Of a stretch of DNA of 64,000 nucleotides, positions 33,525 through 44,123 are shown in pieces. Source of the DNA: Gnetum montanum (Eukaryota > Streptophyta > Gnetopsida > Gnetales > Gnetaceae); contig MNCI01020641.1 of NCBI GenBank assembly GCA_015680685.1, forward strand, positions 283,692 through 347,691, read 5' to 3'. The stretch's first letter is position 1, and each line of letters starts with the position of its first letter. Under the pieces are notes generated by a model. That model saw only the letters and a program-made list of their open reading frames with translations, was not told the origin of the DNA and made no database searches. A program made the position numbers and the translations under genes.

Positions 33525-34802
33525 TGAGAATCATTGAACTTAGAAGTAGGGGGGGGTGTTGTGGGTGGGGTAGGGTGGGGGGTGTGGGGAAGGAGGGAGA
33601 GGGTGGCAGGTAGGGTGGGGGTGGGGAGTGGGGAAGGGGAGGGGGATGAATAATTTCCCAAAAATAAAAATTAATCAGCAAAAGCACACACCAAATTTTA
33701 ATGTGATTTTTCAACTTGGGTAATCCACATTTGTAAGGTAGTTCTCTAGCACACTTTTGGACTTTGTTGCTCTCAAAATGTGATTTGAAGGGTATCACAC
33801 CCTGTAAAAGGTTTAAGCTCCACTCCAGAGTAATTCGATGTCACAAATGGACTCAACCTTGCAAGATTCCAACAAGCTTAGAATGTGGTTTCCAAGATCC
33901 CACAAGCTTTACAACTTGAGCTTCACTCACCAACACTTAATCTCACAGGATCCCGGCAAGCTCAAGGACAATGCCTTCCGATAAGAAGCACATCAACCCT
34001 ATAGGAAAACAAAAGAGAAATAAAAATTACAAGGAAACGATGCAACAAATTTTCATGTCCTTGAACTTTGAAGTACAAAACAAAAGATCTCTTACAATAG
34101 TACAAAAGGTAGCACAATGAGGCACATAAATACAATAGAATAATTTGCACAATGATTGCTTGATGTTGATACTTTTTTTCATTCAACACTTGCACACTCC
34201 TCAAGAGAATGAAGTCTTCTTATAACCTTGATGTTTACAAAATTGCTTTGGAATTCATGTAATGGCTATCTAATGGTTATTGGTGATGTCTTCTTTGAGA
34301 TTGAGACGTGTATCTACATCAAACCTCCATTCAGGAGAGATGTCTTCTCCACAAGGAATACATCTTTAAGGAGACGTATTCTTCATAAGCAAGATGTATA
34401 CTATTTTTGAGAGACATATTATTCTGAGCAACCTTCAACTCAACCAAGATGTCTTAATCATTAGGGAGATGTCTTTTCTTGATAGTAGACATTTGTTGTT
34501 TCTTCAAAAAATCTTCACTAATCCTTCTATTTTTTAGCCAAGACATCTACTATTGTTGAGAGATGTCTTCACTTTATGGGAGATGTCTATTTTTTCTTGG
34601 AGATATTTTTCTACAATAAATTAAATTTGATCTTTGAAGTCTTCATTTCTTGCCCATGTTCTTTGAACTTCCTCATGCTTTTTTGAGACCTTGTAGATAT
34701 CCTTCTTCTTCAAGCTCTCATTTTGTCTTAATCTAAGTTATTGTCTTAAAACATCCTTGTTCTTCATTCTCATTAAGGTTTTTACATACCAAAAGGTCAA
34801 CA
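33525..34802 (-). repeat. 5' LTR of the gag-only copia element with an expanded G tract (1278 bp)
   Basis: In plus orientation it runs TGAGAATCATTGAACTTAG...AAAGGTCAACA. From 33547 to 33646 the G run that is about 10 nt in the partner LTR has grown to about 100 nt of G3-G8 runs separated by 1-4 nt. The rest aligns closely with 27556-28761. It has the AGATGTCT-rich block at 34290-34600. Confidence 0.85.
33547..33646 (+). repeat. G-rich tract with quadruplex potential
   Basis: About 100 nt with more than 15 runs of three or more G separated by short T/A/C spacers on the plus strand. The complementary strand therefore encodes a spurious Pro-rich frame. It lies in the LTR just upstream of the primer site. 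Confidence 0.85.
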
Positions 34803-37294
34803 AGATGGTCAATTTTTATGGTTGTTTTGGTTCTTGACTATCCGTACACCCCTAGACTACGTTGGCCAACATAGTCCCAGTGTAGTTGAGAGATGTAGGT
34901 TGAGTTTTATTGATTTTTAACTTGGTTGGTAGGGTTTAGTGGTCTCTGAAGTCTCTGGCAAGGTTATGGGATTGAGATGATACACCAAGAAGTCAATTCT
35001 ACTTGCTTAAGATCTATTTTGATGTTTTGGAAGTGGGACTACATTAGGACCAAGCTTCCTTAGTATAGTCCCAAGGTAAGAATGGGATTTTGCCTGCTTT
35101 TGTTTCACAATTTGCCAATACAAGGTCACCAAAGGTTTCGAAGAAGTGTTAAGGTTAAGATATGTCAATTTGAAGGTTATTTTTGGTTTTCAATGGTCTA
35201 GCCTCTTCCAACTACACTAAGAGTATGCTAGATAGGATGGTCCTAGCCATCCCTAGTGTTTTTGAAGGTGGGAGTAGGAATCATTCCATTTTTATTTAAT
35301 TTTTTTTTTTTGCATTTTAGGCTTGCCAGAGACTTTGGGGTTCCAAGTGTGTTATTTTGGAGGTTATTTTTGGATTTTAGTGTTTGTCTCCTACTCAACT
35401 ATGCTGGGACTATGTTGGACAACATAGTTGAGATCTCCCCTAGTGTAGTCCATGCAAGATGAATGATTTTTGATGGTTTTCAACTAGTCTTGTAAAGTTT
35501 CCAGGTTGCCAGAGGCTTTGGCTAGGATTTAGTGCATGGTGTGAAAATTTTAGTCGATCAAGTGTTTGGTTGATGGTAGAAGACATTATCCCACTTGGGA
35601 CTATGCTAGCTAGTGTAGTCAAGCTATTGGCTAGCATAGTTACTTTAAATAGTAAGTTGTGATATGATTTCTATATTTTCTTAGTGTATGATGATTTCTA
35701 ATGTCAACACTTGGTTTTCTATTTTTGGCATAAGGTTTCTTGATCTAAAAATGACATGGATGGGAATCTAAAAGGTGGGTTTTGCAAGTGGTTGGAGTTT
35801 GGAATCCATTTCAAGGCTTTTGGATGCTTAAGCACTAGTGTAGTCACCATGGAGAAGCTAAAAATCCAAGTGTTTTAGGATTTCCATTGGCTTGTTGGAG
35901 AGATGCCTAGTGGACCACACCTTGAGTTTGAATTGTAACATGAATTGTTTTCTAACCAACCCAGCCTAGTCCTACCTTTTAATTATGATCATTAAGTTAA
36001 GTGGAACTTGTGTGAATGTTTTGGGAAACCAAGATTTTGTTAATCAATGCATACGTTTGGGATTGGTTACTAAATTACAATTTTGCACAAATCATAATTG
36101 TCTCCTCACTTCTAACCTACAGCACCTAGCATCAAATCTCTAAGCCTACTCTTACTTCAACCACATCTATTCTCAATGTAGTCCAACCATCCTACCATAA
36201 GAAGTAGGTGTAGTTACTGTAAGAGCTCAAAAGATTTGAAGGTTTTGTCAATTTTGGTGCTACTTTTTCAAAATGTTAAAGAGGAGACCTACAACCAGCA
36301 AGAATCTAGCCTTGGAGGAGGTTGAAGCTACTACAAGAGGACTCTCTAACCTACCATAGTGCTTTATTAGTAAATGTTGTTCCACTATAACGCCTAGGTA
36401 CCTAATTTCTAACCATTCCTCAAGAAGTGTTGCTAGCAACTTAGGTGTTTTTGTTTCTATAGGTTTGTGTAATTTCTAAAATTGAATTTCATGAAATTCC
36501 TATGTTGTATTTAGCTTGTGTTCTTGGATTTTTGGTGTTGCTTTGGTGTTGGGATTAGCTTACTCATGGTTATCAATTTGATTTTAGTCTTCTCTATGCC
36601 TTTTTGAGCTTTTCCCACCAAAAAGCAACACCAATTTTGTATTTTTTTTTGTGTGGAAACGGTTAGGATTTCTTGGTTTTCATGACCATAAAATTGTAGC
36701 ACTATGTTTAATGATAAAAATGGCGTTTGAGCCACTAGATTCTAACAATGAATTCTCTATGAATTTTTTCGTAAGCAAGTACATAGGGATTTTATGCAAT
36801 TTTTGCTATTTTTCATGTCATTTTCCTAATTTTTTTAGCAAAAATGACTAAGAATTTTTATGTTATCATTGGATTTTTATTTTATCATTTAATGGTTCAA
36901 ATGGTTCTAAAATCACTGAATTAACATTTGTGGTTAATTTTTGGTGAATTTTTTCATGACTTGGCGCAAAGTGAGATTTTTGGTTATCATCGTTTTTTTC
37001 ATGTTATTTTTGATTTTTGATTTTTTGAAAAAATGGTTAGAAATGTTTTGGTTTTTAGGTTGTGAAGTTTTATTGTGTGGTTTAATGGTTCAAAATTTAT
37101 GAAATCATTGAATTTGGATCTATCATTAGTTTTTTATGAATTTTTTCTTTGATTAATGTATGCTAAAATTTTTGGTTTTTATGGCTTTACCCTTGTGAAA
37201 GTGGATAACGTAGACACTTGAAACATTTTTTCAACCAACATACTAGGTTCCTAGGGATTCCCTAAGGTGTTAGGAAGGATGTGGAATTATTTTT
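34803..37294. other. noncoding DNA of the 18-kb block: CTATGCTAG arrays, then T-rich sequence
   Basis: 34803-35640 continues the facing GACTATGTTGG/CCAACATAGTC pairs that were interrupted by the copia insertion. 35640-36240 has unique-looking sequence and 36240-37294 is T-rich with GGTTTT repeats and no frame. No gene recognised. Confidence 0.5.
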
Positions 37295-37299
37295 AGTAG

Positions 37300-38215
37300 T
37301 GATGAAGTGTCATTAAGTCAATGCGTCGACTGGGCTACGTATACGGGGTTGCGTATACGCGGCCGCGTCGACGCGGGCTCGTCAACGTAGCCTCCCTACA
37401 TCGACATGGCCCCATTTACATAGTTGCCTATCTCAGCCTATAAATAAGAGGGCCTTTTGCCTCATTTAGGCATCCTTCAGTTAGTTGTAGCGAAGCTCTT
37501 GCAGTTTGTTCCCGCAGGAGATAGAATATTTTCCAAGTGCCCGCAACAGGTGTAAGAAAAGTGATCGGCTCTTTATTCGAGCATTGATGTATCTGAGCCC
37601 ATTGGCATGACAGAAATAAAGAAAAACTATTCAAGCATTCCTTGCATCATTTGGACTGAGCTATTTTATGCATTCAGTAGTTTAAGATATTCATGCTTTG
37701 TTAGTTACTTGTTAATTACTTAAGTTTCTATTGTTGTTATCTTAATCGCTATCGCTTATTCGTAGTTCGTAAAGGCCATAAGTACAACCATCTCGAACGT
37801 AAATCAAACACTTGGTAAACCCAGTGATGCTTTATGTCTGGTAACCCAAAAGTGTTAGGAGATGCTCAGAACATGCTCGGAAGATGGGATCAGATACTTA
37901 TGCAAGGAATAGTTACAAGTACAAGCTAGGGTAATTATAGATTAGATGATATTTATTCCTTACTTTCCATACCTTAAATTAGCTGCAAAAAGATATGCAA
38001 AAAGATATAAAAATCATTAGCCTTAATCTCACTTAACCATTGTAAAAGAGGACATCACAAGTGAGATTAAGAAGATAATGACCGTTTTAACTCAAGGTTT
38101 TATTAATTAGAGTTTGGTGTATGTTAAGTGCTTACAGTCTACGGAATTCGACTGAGTTGCATGTGAACACCCGTGATTCGTATGGTTGGGTGTAGGGGTA
38201 CCTAGCTACTCATCA
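37300..38215 (+). repeat. solo Athila-like LTR with target duplication AGTAG (916 bp)
   Basis: Runs TGATGAAG...GCTACTCATCA with AGTAG on both sides (37295-37299 and 38216-38220). The body and the end block (GTATGGTTGGGTGTAGGGGTACC) are those of the other Athila-like LTRs. The palindrome cluster (37321-37390) instead has GTCGAC, CGTATACG, GCGTATACGC and GCGGCCGC cores. TATAAATAAGAGG is at 37439. Its dense CpGs suggest it is young. A solo LTR with intact duplication implies recombination between the two LTRs of one insertion. Confidence 0.9.
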
Positions 38216-38965
38216 AGTAGTTTAATTTTTTTTGATATTTTTTAATCAGTGATTTTTTATGGCTATTCTCTTCAGTTTCATGTTGTGTAATTTTTGGTTG
38301 AATTTGATTATGGCTTTAGATGGTTGTAAAAACTATGCTCAATTTTGTTGATTTTCATGCATTCTTAGTTCCTAGACTTAGACAAAATAATTTGTAGAGA
38401 TAAATTATGATTTTTGTTTAAGTGTAAACTATGTCACACTGTTGTAGTTTTAGCTGTAAACACTGCAAATCTCCTTCGCTATGTAGGCAACGTTGGTGTG
38501 ATTATTGTATTTTTATGGCTATGTCATAAGGTTGTTAAGGTCATTTATAGACTATATTTTAGTTTTCAATAGTCTTTTGAATTTTTCTAAAATTTTTAAC
38601 TAGCTTTCCTAGAGTTTTTACTATGACTACTTTTATCATTAACTAGGATTTCTAGTAAAATTTTTTCAAATTGGTGTTTTGTGACTGTTCTTGTAGATGC
38701 AAGCTAGTTTTTATGGTTTTGATGTTTCTACATGAAAGAATTTTACAATTTTATGCATATCTTACCATGAAGACTACCATTGGTTGTTAGCATCCTACTT
38801 GGTTTTACTTGGGCTTTCATAAAAATTATTCATAGGTTTACTTTAGTTCTAAGTATTTAAAACTATGGATTTGGTTGCTTGGGTTTACATGAAAATGTTA
38901 ACAATAAGATCATAATAATTTTTAATTTTCAGTTATTTTTTTAATCTTCAATTATAGTTATTCAT
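38216..38965. other. T-rich noncoding DNA
   Basis: Continuation of the T-rich sequence left of the solo LTR. No frame, no repeats beyond homopolymer runs. Confidence 0.45.
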
Positions 38966-41900
38966 GGTTCTAAAGGCTACTGTTGTTGTATTGTGAAGGG
39001 CCTTTCTCAAATCCATTCTAGTGGTTATTGAGCTGGTGGGGCTCCTTTGTTGTATCCACACAACAAGGTCCAATATCCCACTTGTCCACATGATGTTTGA
39101 ACATGTCTCTCTATGGTTTAAACCTATGGAAAAAGAGTTTATGGCTTTTTTGCTACAAAACTTTAGTATGATGGTGTAGTCACACCGAGTGTCTCGCACA
39201 GTGGACGTTATCGTAGAATCCCCATTGCCTCGATCTTCTAGCTTGATTGTCAAATTCATTGAAGATGATCTTGAAACACATGTTGAGGGTGAAGTACTTG
39301 ATAACATGTATACAAGAGGCACTTGTAAGCTATCCAAAATTTGGAACATGCTTGAGTTGAACTTGTATAATGCCAACAATACATTGCTAGTTGGTCATCA
39401 CATTGACACATTATTTCAAAATCCTCTTGGTAATCTCTACCATGTGGAAGGGTAAGCATGGCCTTAAGTTTTCCTTTTTTTCTTATCTTACTTCTTAGTT
39501 ATAAGGCTACTTGGCCTTAATGGTTTTCTTTGCTTAAATTATTATATTTGCAAGTATAGGGTGGATGACAAAGGGTTTATCAAAAGTGACTAGCTCTTGT
39601 CCTTAGTTGAAACAGTGTTGGGGGTTTTGCCAAAAGCCTTGTTGTGAGGTTCGTAGTGGTGGAACAACTCAAAGGTGACTTGGGAAGGTATACCACATGT
39701 TATTCCATGGCTTACGAAGGATGTGTAGCCAATGGGACAACACATGGTTGGTGGGGTAAATTAGATCTTTCATGCATACCCCTTAAGGTTCCCAAGCTAT
39801 CTTCTTCTAGCGAGAAAAGTAAGAATTTTTGTTTTTCCTATTACATTTTGTTTTCTATCGTATGTCAATGTTGATATGGTTGGAGATTTGGTTTTAACTA
39901 GTCATACTTGTTATATTTTGATTTTATGCACTATACATATGCCTAAGCTAATTGGCCTATTGTATTGCAAGGGCTACCTCCTTCTCCACCATCACATTTA
40001 TCATTTGAGGATGTTCTAAGGAGACTCTCATCCTCAATTATGGTGACATGGATTCGATGTAGCAGTGGTTGGCTAGTAGGACACCTAGAAAGATCCAAGA
40101 AAACATCATTGATGTAGGTTTTCTTGACCTTTTCATGGCCCTTAGCCCAACCATCCCTACTCTTCAGATGATGAACATCATCGAATCCTTTGACAAAGAA
40201 GTTCATCACCTCAGTTCATGATGTGCTTGTTACCTTGGCCATCAATGAGTTTGCCTTTAGTGACCTTTGTGGCATTCCTCATGAGGGCCTAAAGATCGTC
40301 ACCAAAGCAAGTAAAGAGGTGGATCACCGAGAGAAGGTTGAAGAGTGGCTAGACACTCATTATGACCACAAGGGATTCTCTCTTAATCAATTCAATGTTG
40401 TAGAGGCTAGAGAGACATATCCCTTGTTTTGCTCCCAAGTCTTCCCTAAGTTGTTGTCATAGGAAAGATCATGGGAATTGAGTAGGCATGGACCATGAAG
40501 AAGGCCCTTTTAGAGGATGCTGACTTTAACTAGGTTGCTCATTTGGCTTTCAAGCTACATAGGGAAATCTTTAAACTCTAGGACAACCTCACGACAAAAT
40601 GCCAAATGCATTTTCATAGCATATTTGAGGAGGTTCGTGGAGTTTTTGATGATGAGAACATATGGAAGATGGGTAAGCCAAGATCCATCCCAACTCTTGA
40701 AGCCTTGGATGAAACATGTTTTTTCCATCATGTAGGCTCAGTACCAACCAAAGGACATCAAGGAGTCATTTTTTGTTACCACTAAGAAACTTAGTGATAG
40801 GTGTTGTGCTTCCCCTGATAGCATGGGGGTTGAGCATGGGAATCTTGAATAGGCCAAGACATTGTGTGTTGAAGTTGAAGGTGCAGCTAAGCCAAATTGA
40901 AGAGGCCTATGGTCAAGAAGCAACCCCAGTGATTGAGCAACCCTCCAAGAGGAGATTTGTTATTAGAATTAGCCAAACATGTAATGTGGTTATAGGTATG
41001 TTTTAGTTTATTTTATGTTTTTAGTAGGAATGTTTTAGTTTGTTTAATGTTTTCAATTTTTTTTAGGTTAGGCTGCTATTTTGTTTAGGAAAAATGTCCT
41101 AAGTTATTCTATGTTTTATTTTTGTTAGTCTTTTAGGAAAGCGATAGGAATTCGTAGCCCAAGCAACAATGGTAGAGGTGAAGCAAAAGCGCCTAGAGGA
41201 GGACCTCCTATAGCTACATGAGGATGAGGGGTTATCCAATGTCACATTGTATGATTTTTAAGCTATATTAGATCCCTCATAGCTAGGTGAACCCCATGCT
41301 ATCACTTCAAATGATACTCCAGTGATATATACACCTCGTTTCATATGTTTGAATTTTTTGTTGTTTCATGCTTAGGCTTGGTCTTAATCATTGGTTGATT
41401 ATCATGCTTGTTGTAGTTGCTGAGCCTTGGCCTACTGCTTCAACCTCCATGTTCTACATGAAGCCATGGTTGGACACTCCTGATAAGAGAAAATTCATGT
41501 GTGGGATGGCTGAGGATAGAATTGATTAGTTGCAACAGATTTCTCTCGATGTTGGTAAGAACTTAGCTTATCTTGCATTTTTAGTTTTTGTAGTTGTATT
41601 GTTTTAGTTATCTTGTTTTTTGTTATTTCTTGGTTATTTGGTTATTTATTATTTTTTCATATGTCTTGTTGTGTTGTTTTCAATGCTTAAGATTAGATGG
41701 GATCCTAACTACCCTGTTGAGATTGACACCTTACCTAGCTTGCCATCAGATGTAGAGAATGATTCATGGAAGTTGTATGAAAGTGCTACTAAATGTGCAT
41801 TTTCATGCACTAAAACTTCAAGGAAAATCCAACGTTCCAATGAGTTCCTATGGGAATGAGTTGTAGTGTTGGAAGGAAAAATAAAAAGTTGGTTAAGGAA

Positions 41901-42184
41901 AATAAAAATCTTAAAGATCATAAGGAATTTGTGGAGGCCTAGGTGACCAACAGGAGTTCCTTGCAAACTAAAGAGATTGAATGGGAAGGGTACTAGAATG
42001 CCATCTATGGCAAGGTTGCCCTTGCCAGAGAGGTTGTTGAGCAGAAACTTTAGATGGACATGCTGATGTGTAAGGCCAGGGAGTGGCAAGACAACTGTTC
42101 ATGGCTCCTTTAGTGGGATTGTGCACAAAAAGATCACAAAAAATGTATAAGGCTGAATGTGAAGCCTATCTTAAGCGGTTAAAG
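38966..42184 (+). pseudogene. decayed intron-containing gene, unrecognised; possible plant-mobile-domain relative
   Basis: Coding-like segments on the plus strand are separated by gaps with good splice sites: AAGG|GTAAGC at 39452 to TATAG at 39559, AAA|GTAAGA at 39819 to GCAAG at 39971, ATAG|GTATGT at 40996, GTTG|GTAAGA at 41555 to TTAAG at 41691, and AAAG|GTGAGT at 42185. Exons read 39189-39451, 39560-39818 and 39972-40995. The third contains Val-Leu-Val-Thr-Leu-Ala...Asp-Leu-Cys-Gly-Ile-Pro-x-Glu-Gly (about 40220-40290), reminiscent of the plant mobile domain, and later a Lys/Glu helix (about 41880-41940). Stops and frameshifts break it. It runs opposite to the surrounding Tat-like element. 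The family assignment is weak. Confidence 0.4.
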
Positions 42185-42189
42185 GTGAG

Positions 42190-43475
42190 TCCACTAAACA
42201 ACGCAGTTAGAGTTGTTCATGAACGAGTTTCAAGTAGAGATTGATTTCAAGTTATTTGAAAGCTCTATGATAGTGGTTGATTTTCCATTTCACTACATCA
42301 CTATTGCTTCTAAGGAGGTGACTATTAGTACATTTTCATGAGAGCCATCTTCATGGGCCAAGATTGATGAGAGCAACATCCTAATGAGTGTTAATCTTGG
42401 GGATGTGGACTAGGCCCACATGATTGAGGATCAAATCCTATATCATTTGGAGGTTGGTTTTTGAAGCCTTCACCCAGAAGATGTTGCTACAGAGCCCTCC
42501 CAAGTTTGCTCATTATTTTCATTTTAGCATGTTTTACTTTGACTTAGTTTATAATTTCATTTTATATTATGTTGATTACTGATTATACTTATGTTATTGT
42601 GGTACAAGTACTAGGTGACATTGGCAGCCCTAGTTGTGATGATAGTAGTGTTCCTCCACGTCCTCTAGCGACACCTTAGAGCCATTAGTTAATTGTTGTC
42701 TTTGGTTATTTTATTTATTATGATGTTGATCATGTCATTGTGATGTTGTGGCTAGTGTTAGCCTTTATTTATTGAGAGATGATTTATTGTTTTATGGATT
42801 ATTTAAAATTTTGTCACATCATGTAACTTTGGCTATTATGTTATCTATATTTAGACTATTATCCATTTTAAAATTTTAATTTCATTTATATGTTTTAATA
42901 TTTAGTGTTTCATGCATGTTATATGTTTTCGTTCTTATTTATGATGTAAGGCTACTTTGGTTCACTTATACGGTCATGATGTAACAAACAATCAATTGAT
43001 TAGGCAACTAGAATGTTAACTACATTATACATGGTGATAAAGGTTATAAAAGTTTTACTAGTTTTAGGTCATAGTGGGCCATGCATTATTTGCTAGTTTA
43101 GGCCCTAGTGGGCCATAGGTTTTGGAAGTTTTAGGGCATGATAGATTGTTAGTTTTGCTAGTTTTAGGCCATGGAGAGCCCCATGTTTTGGAAAGAAATT
43201 TTTTTTATCATTTTTTACATTTTAAAAGTTTTATGAATTTTTAGGTTTTCAAAATTTTATGGTATTTTTCATGTTTTATGTTCTAAAATAATAAGGTGTA
43301 AATTGTACGCAAAAATAAATCTTAGGCTACATGTAACGTAAAGTTAAATAATGTAAAACAAAGTAAAGCAAAAATGGTGCATGCAAATAATGTTTAAACT
43401 AGGCTAAGAAGGCTATAGGAAAAGAAGGCTACATGGTTATAAGTGTAAGGGCAAGTGAATTGGAGAGGGAATACA
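42190..43475. other. end of the 18-kb block, no recognisable gene
   Basis: 42190-42700 may hold further exon remnants of the gene before it. 42940-43470 has the repeated phrase TTTTAGGCC(A/C)T.G(T/A)GGGCC and A-rich GTAAAGCAAA sequence resembling 25300 and 47440. No frame. Confidence 0.4.
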
Positions 43476-44110
43476 TTAATTATACAAGTGCTTCCTAATC
43501 TTTGAAAGATTAGGAAAGGTATATGGTCTACTTTGCACAATCTTGAATTCCCCATTTCCTTCACTAACCACGTTGAAGGGTATCTCTTCCCATGGCACCT
43601 TCATGGGTCCATCGTTGTTAATTTTAGCCTCTCCTACTCTATCGGGCTTTTCGACTTTGCGGTTAATAGTAGGAGCTTCTTTTTGAAACTTCACTTCAGA
43701 TCCTTGTTCAATGTCAATGTTGTTGACTACCAAAAGAACTGCATTGTTGCCATGGATAATTATTTCATCTCTCTCATAAGGTAGGTGAATTTCTTGGTGG
43801 ATGGGTGAGGAAACAACTTATAATTGAGCTAGTCAAGGCCTCCCTAGGATGAGATTGAATCTTGGTATCTCTTCCACCACCAAGAAGTTGGCTATTGTGG
43901 GGAATTGTTCCCCTTCAACAAAGTTTAAAGAAATGGAGCCTTTTATGGTAACTCAAGAGCTATTAAAGAATTTAAGGGTAGAAGTGAAAGTCTATTGAAT
44001 ATGTTCTATTTGACAATGATATAGGATATTACTTTAGTTATCACTCCATCGTTAACATGCACCTTATGCACTTTTTATTGTCCTACTCTTATGGTTAGGA
44101 ATAGGGAATC
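43476..44110 (-). pseudogene. Tat-like protease and following spacer
   Basis: Minus-strand frames read Phe-Asn-Leu-Ile-Leu-Gly-Arg-Pro...Ser-Pro-Ile-His-Gln-Glu-Ile-His-Leu-Pro-Tyr-Glu (about 43860-43780), the standard C-terminal block of Tat proteases (Leu-Leu-Gly-Arg-Pro-Trp). The frame 43733-43476 continues the spacer up to the point where similarity stops. The catalytic Asp is not clear. PR and RT should be one polyprotein, but RT resumes only at 25258. Confidence 0.65.
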
Positions 44111-44123
44111 TTTGGTTGTCTTG

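Larger units (their letters stand above)
27556..34802 (-). mobile_element. complete non-autonomous copia element carrying only gag, with target duplication AGATG
   Basis: Two similar LTRs (27556-28761 and 33525-34802), both TGTTGACC...TTCTCA or TCCTCA on the minus strand, are flanked by AGATG at 27551-27555 and 34803-34807. The primer site is at 33511-33522 and the polypurine tract AAAAGGGGAGAT (minus) is next to the 3' LTR at about 28762-28773. Internal sequence excluding a nested LTR is about 3.5 kb and contains gag but no recognisable PR, IN, RT or RH. It resembles TR-GAG-type non-autonomous elements. Confidence 0.85.
25262..43475. mobile_element. 18.2-kb block between PR and RT of the Tat-like element
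   Basis: PR ends near 43476 and RT resumes near 25258, both on the minus strand, so everything between is extra to the polyprotein. After removing a gag-only copia element (27556-34802) and a solo LTR (37300-38215) about 10 kb remains: repeat-rich noncoding DNA on the left, T-rich DNA and an intron-containing gene-like region on the right. I found no terminal repeats or target duplication for the block. It shares its CTATGCTAG motif arrays with the LTRs of the surrounding element, so it may be a related element or an expanded internal region. Confidence 0.45.

Noticed and set aside
33268-33798. 176-codon Pro-rich frame on the minus strand
   Set aside because: It is the antisense reading of the G-rich tract and flanking LTR; no starts, splice sites or family support.
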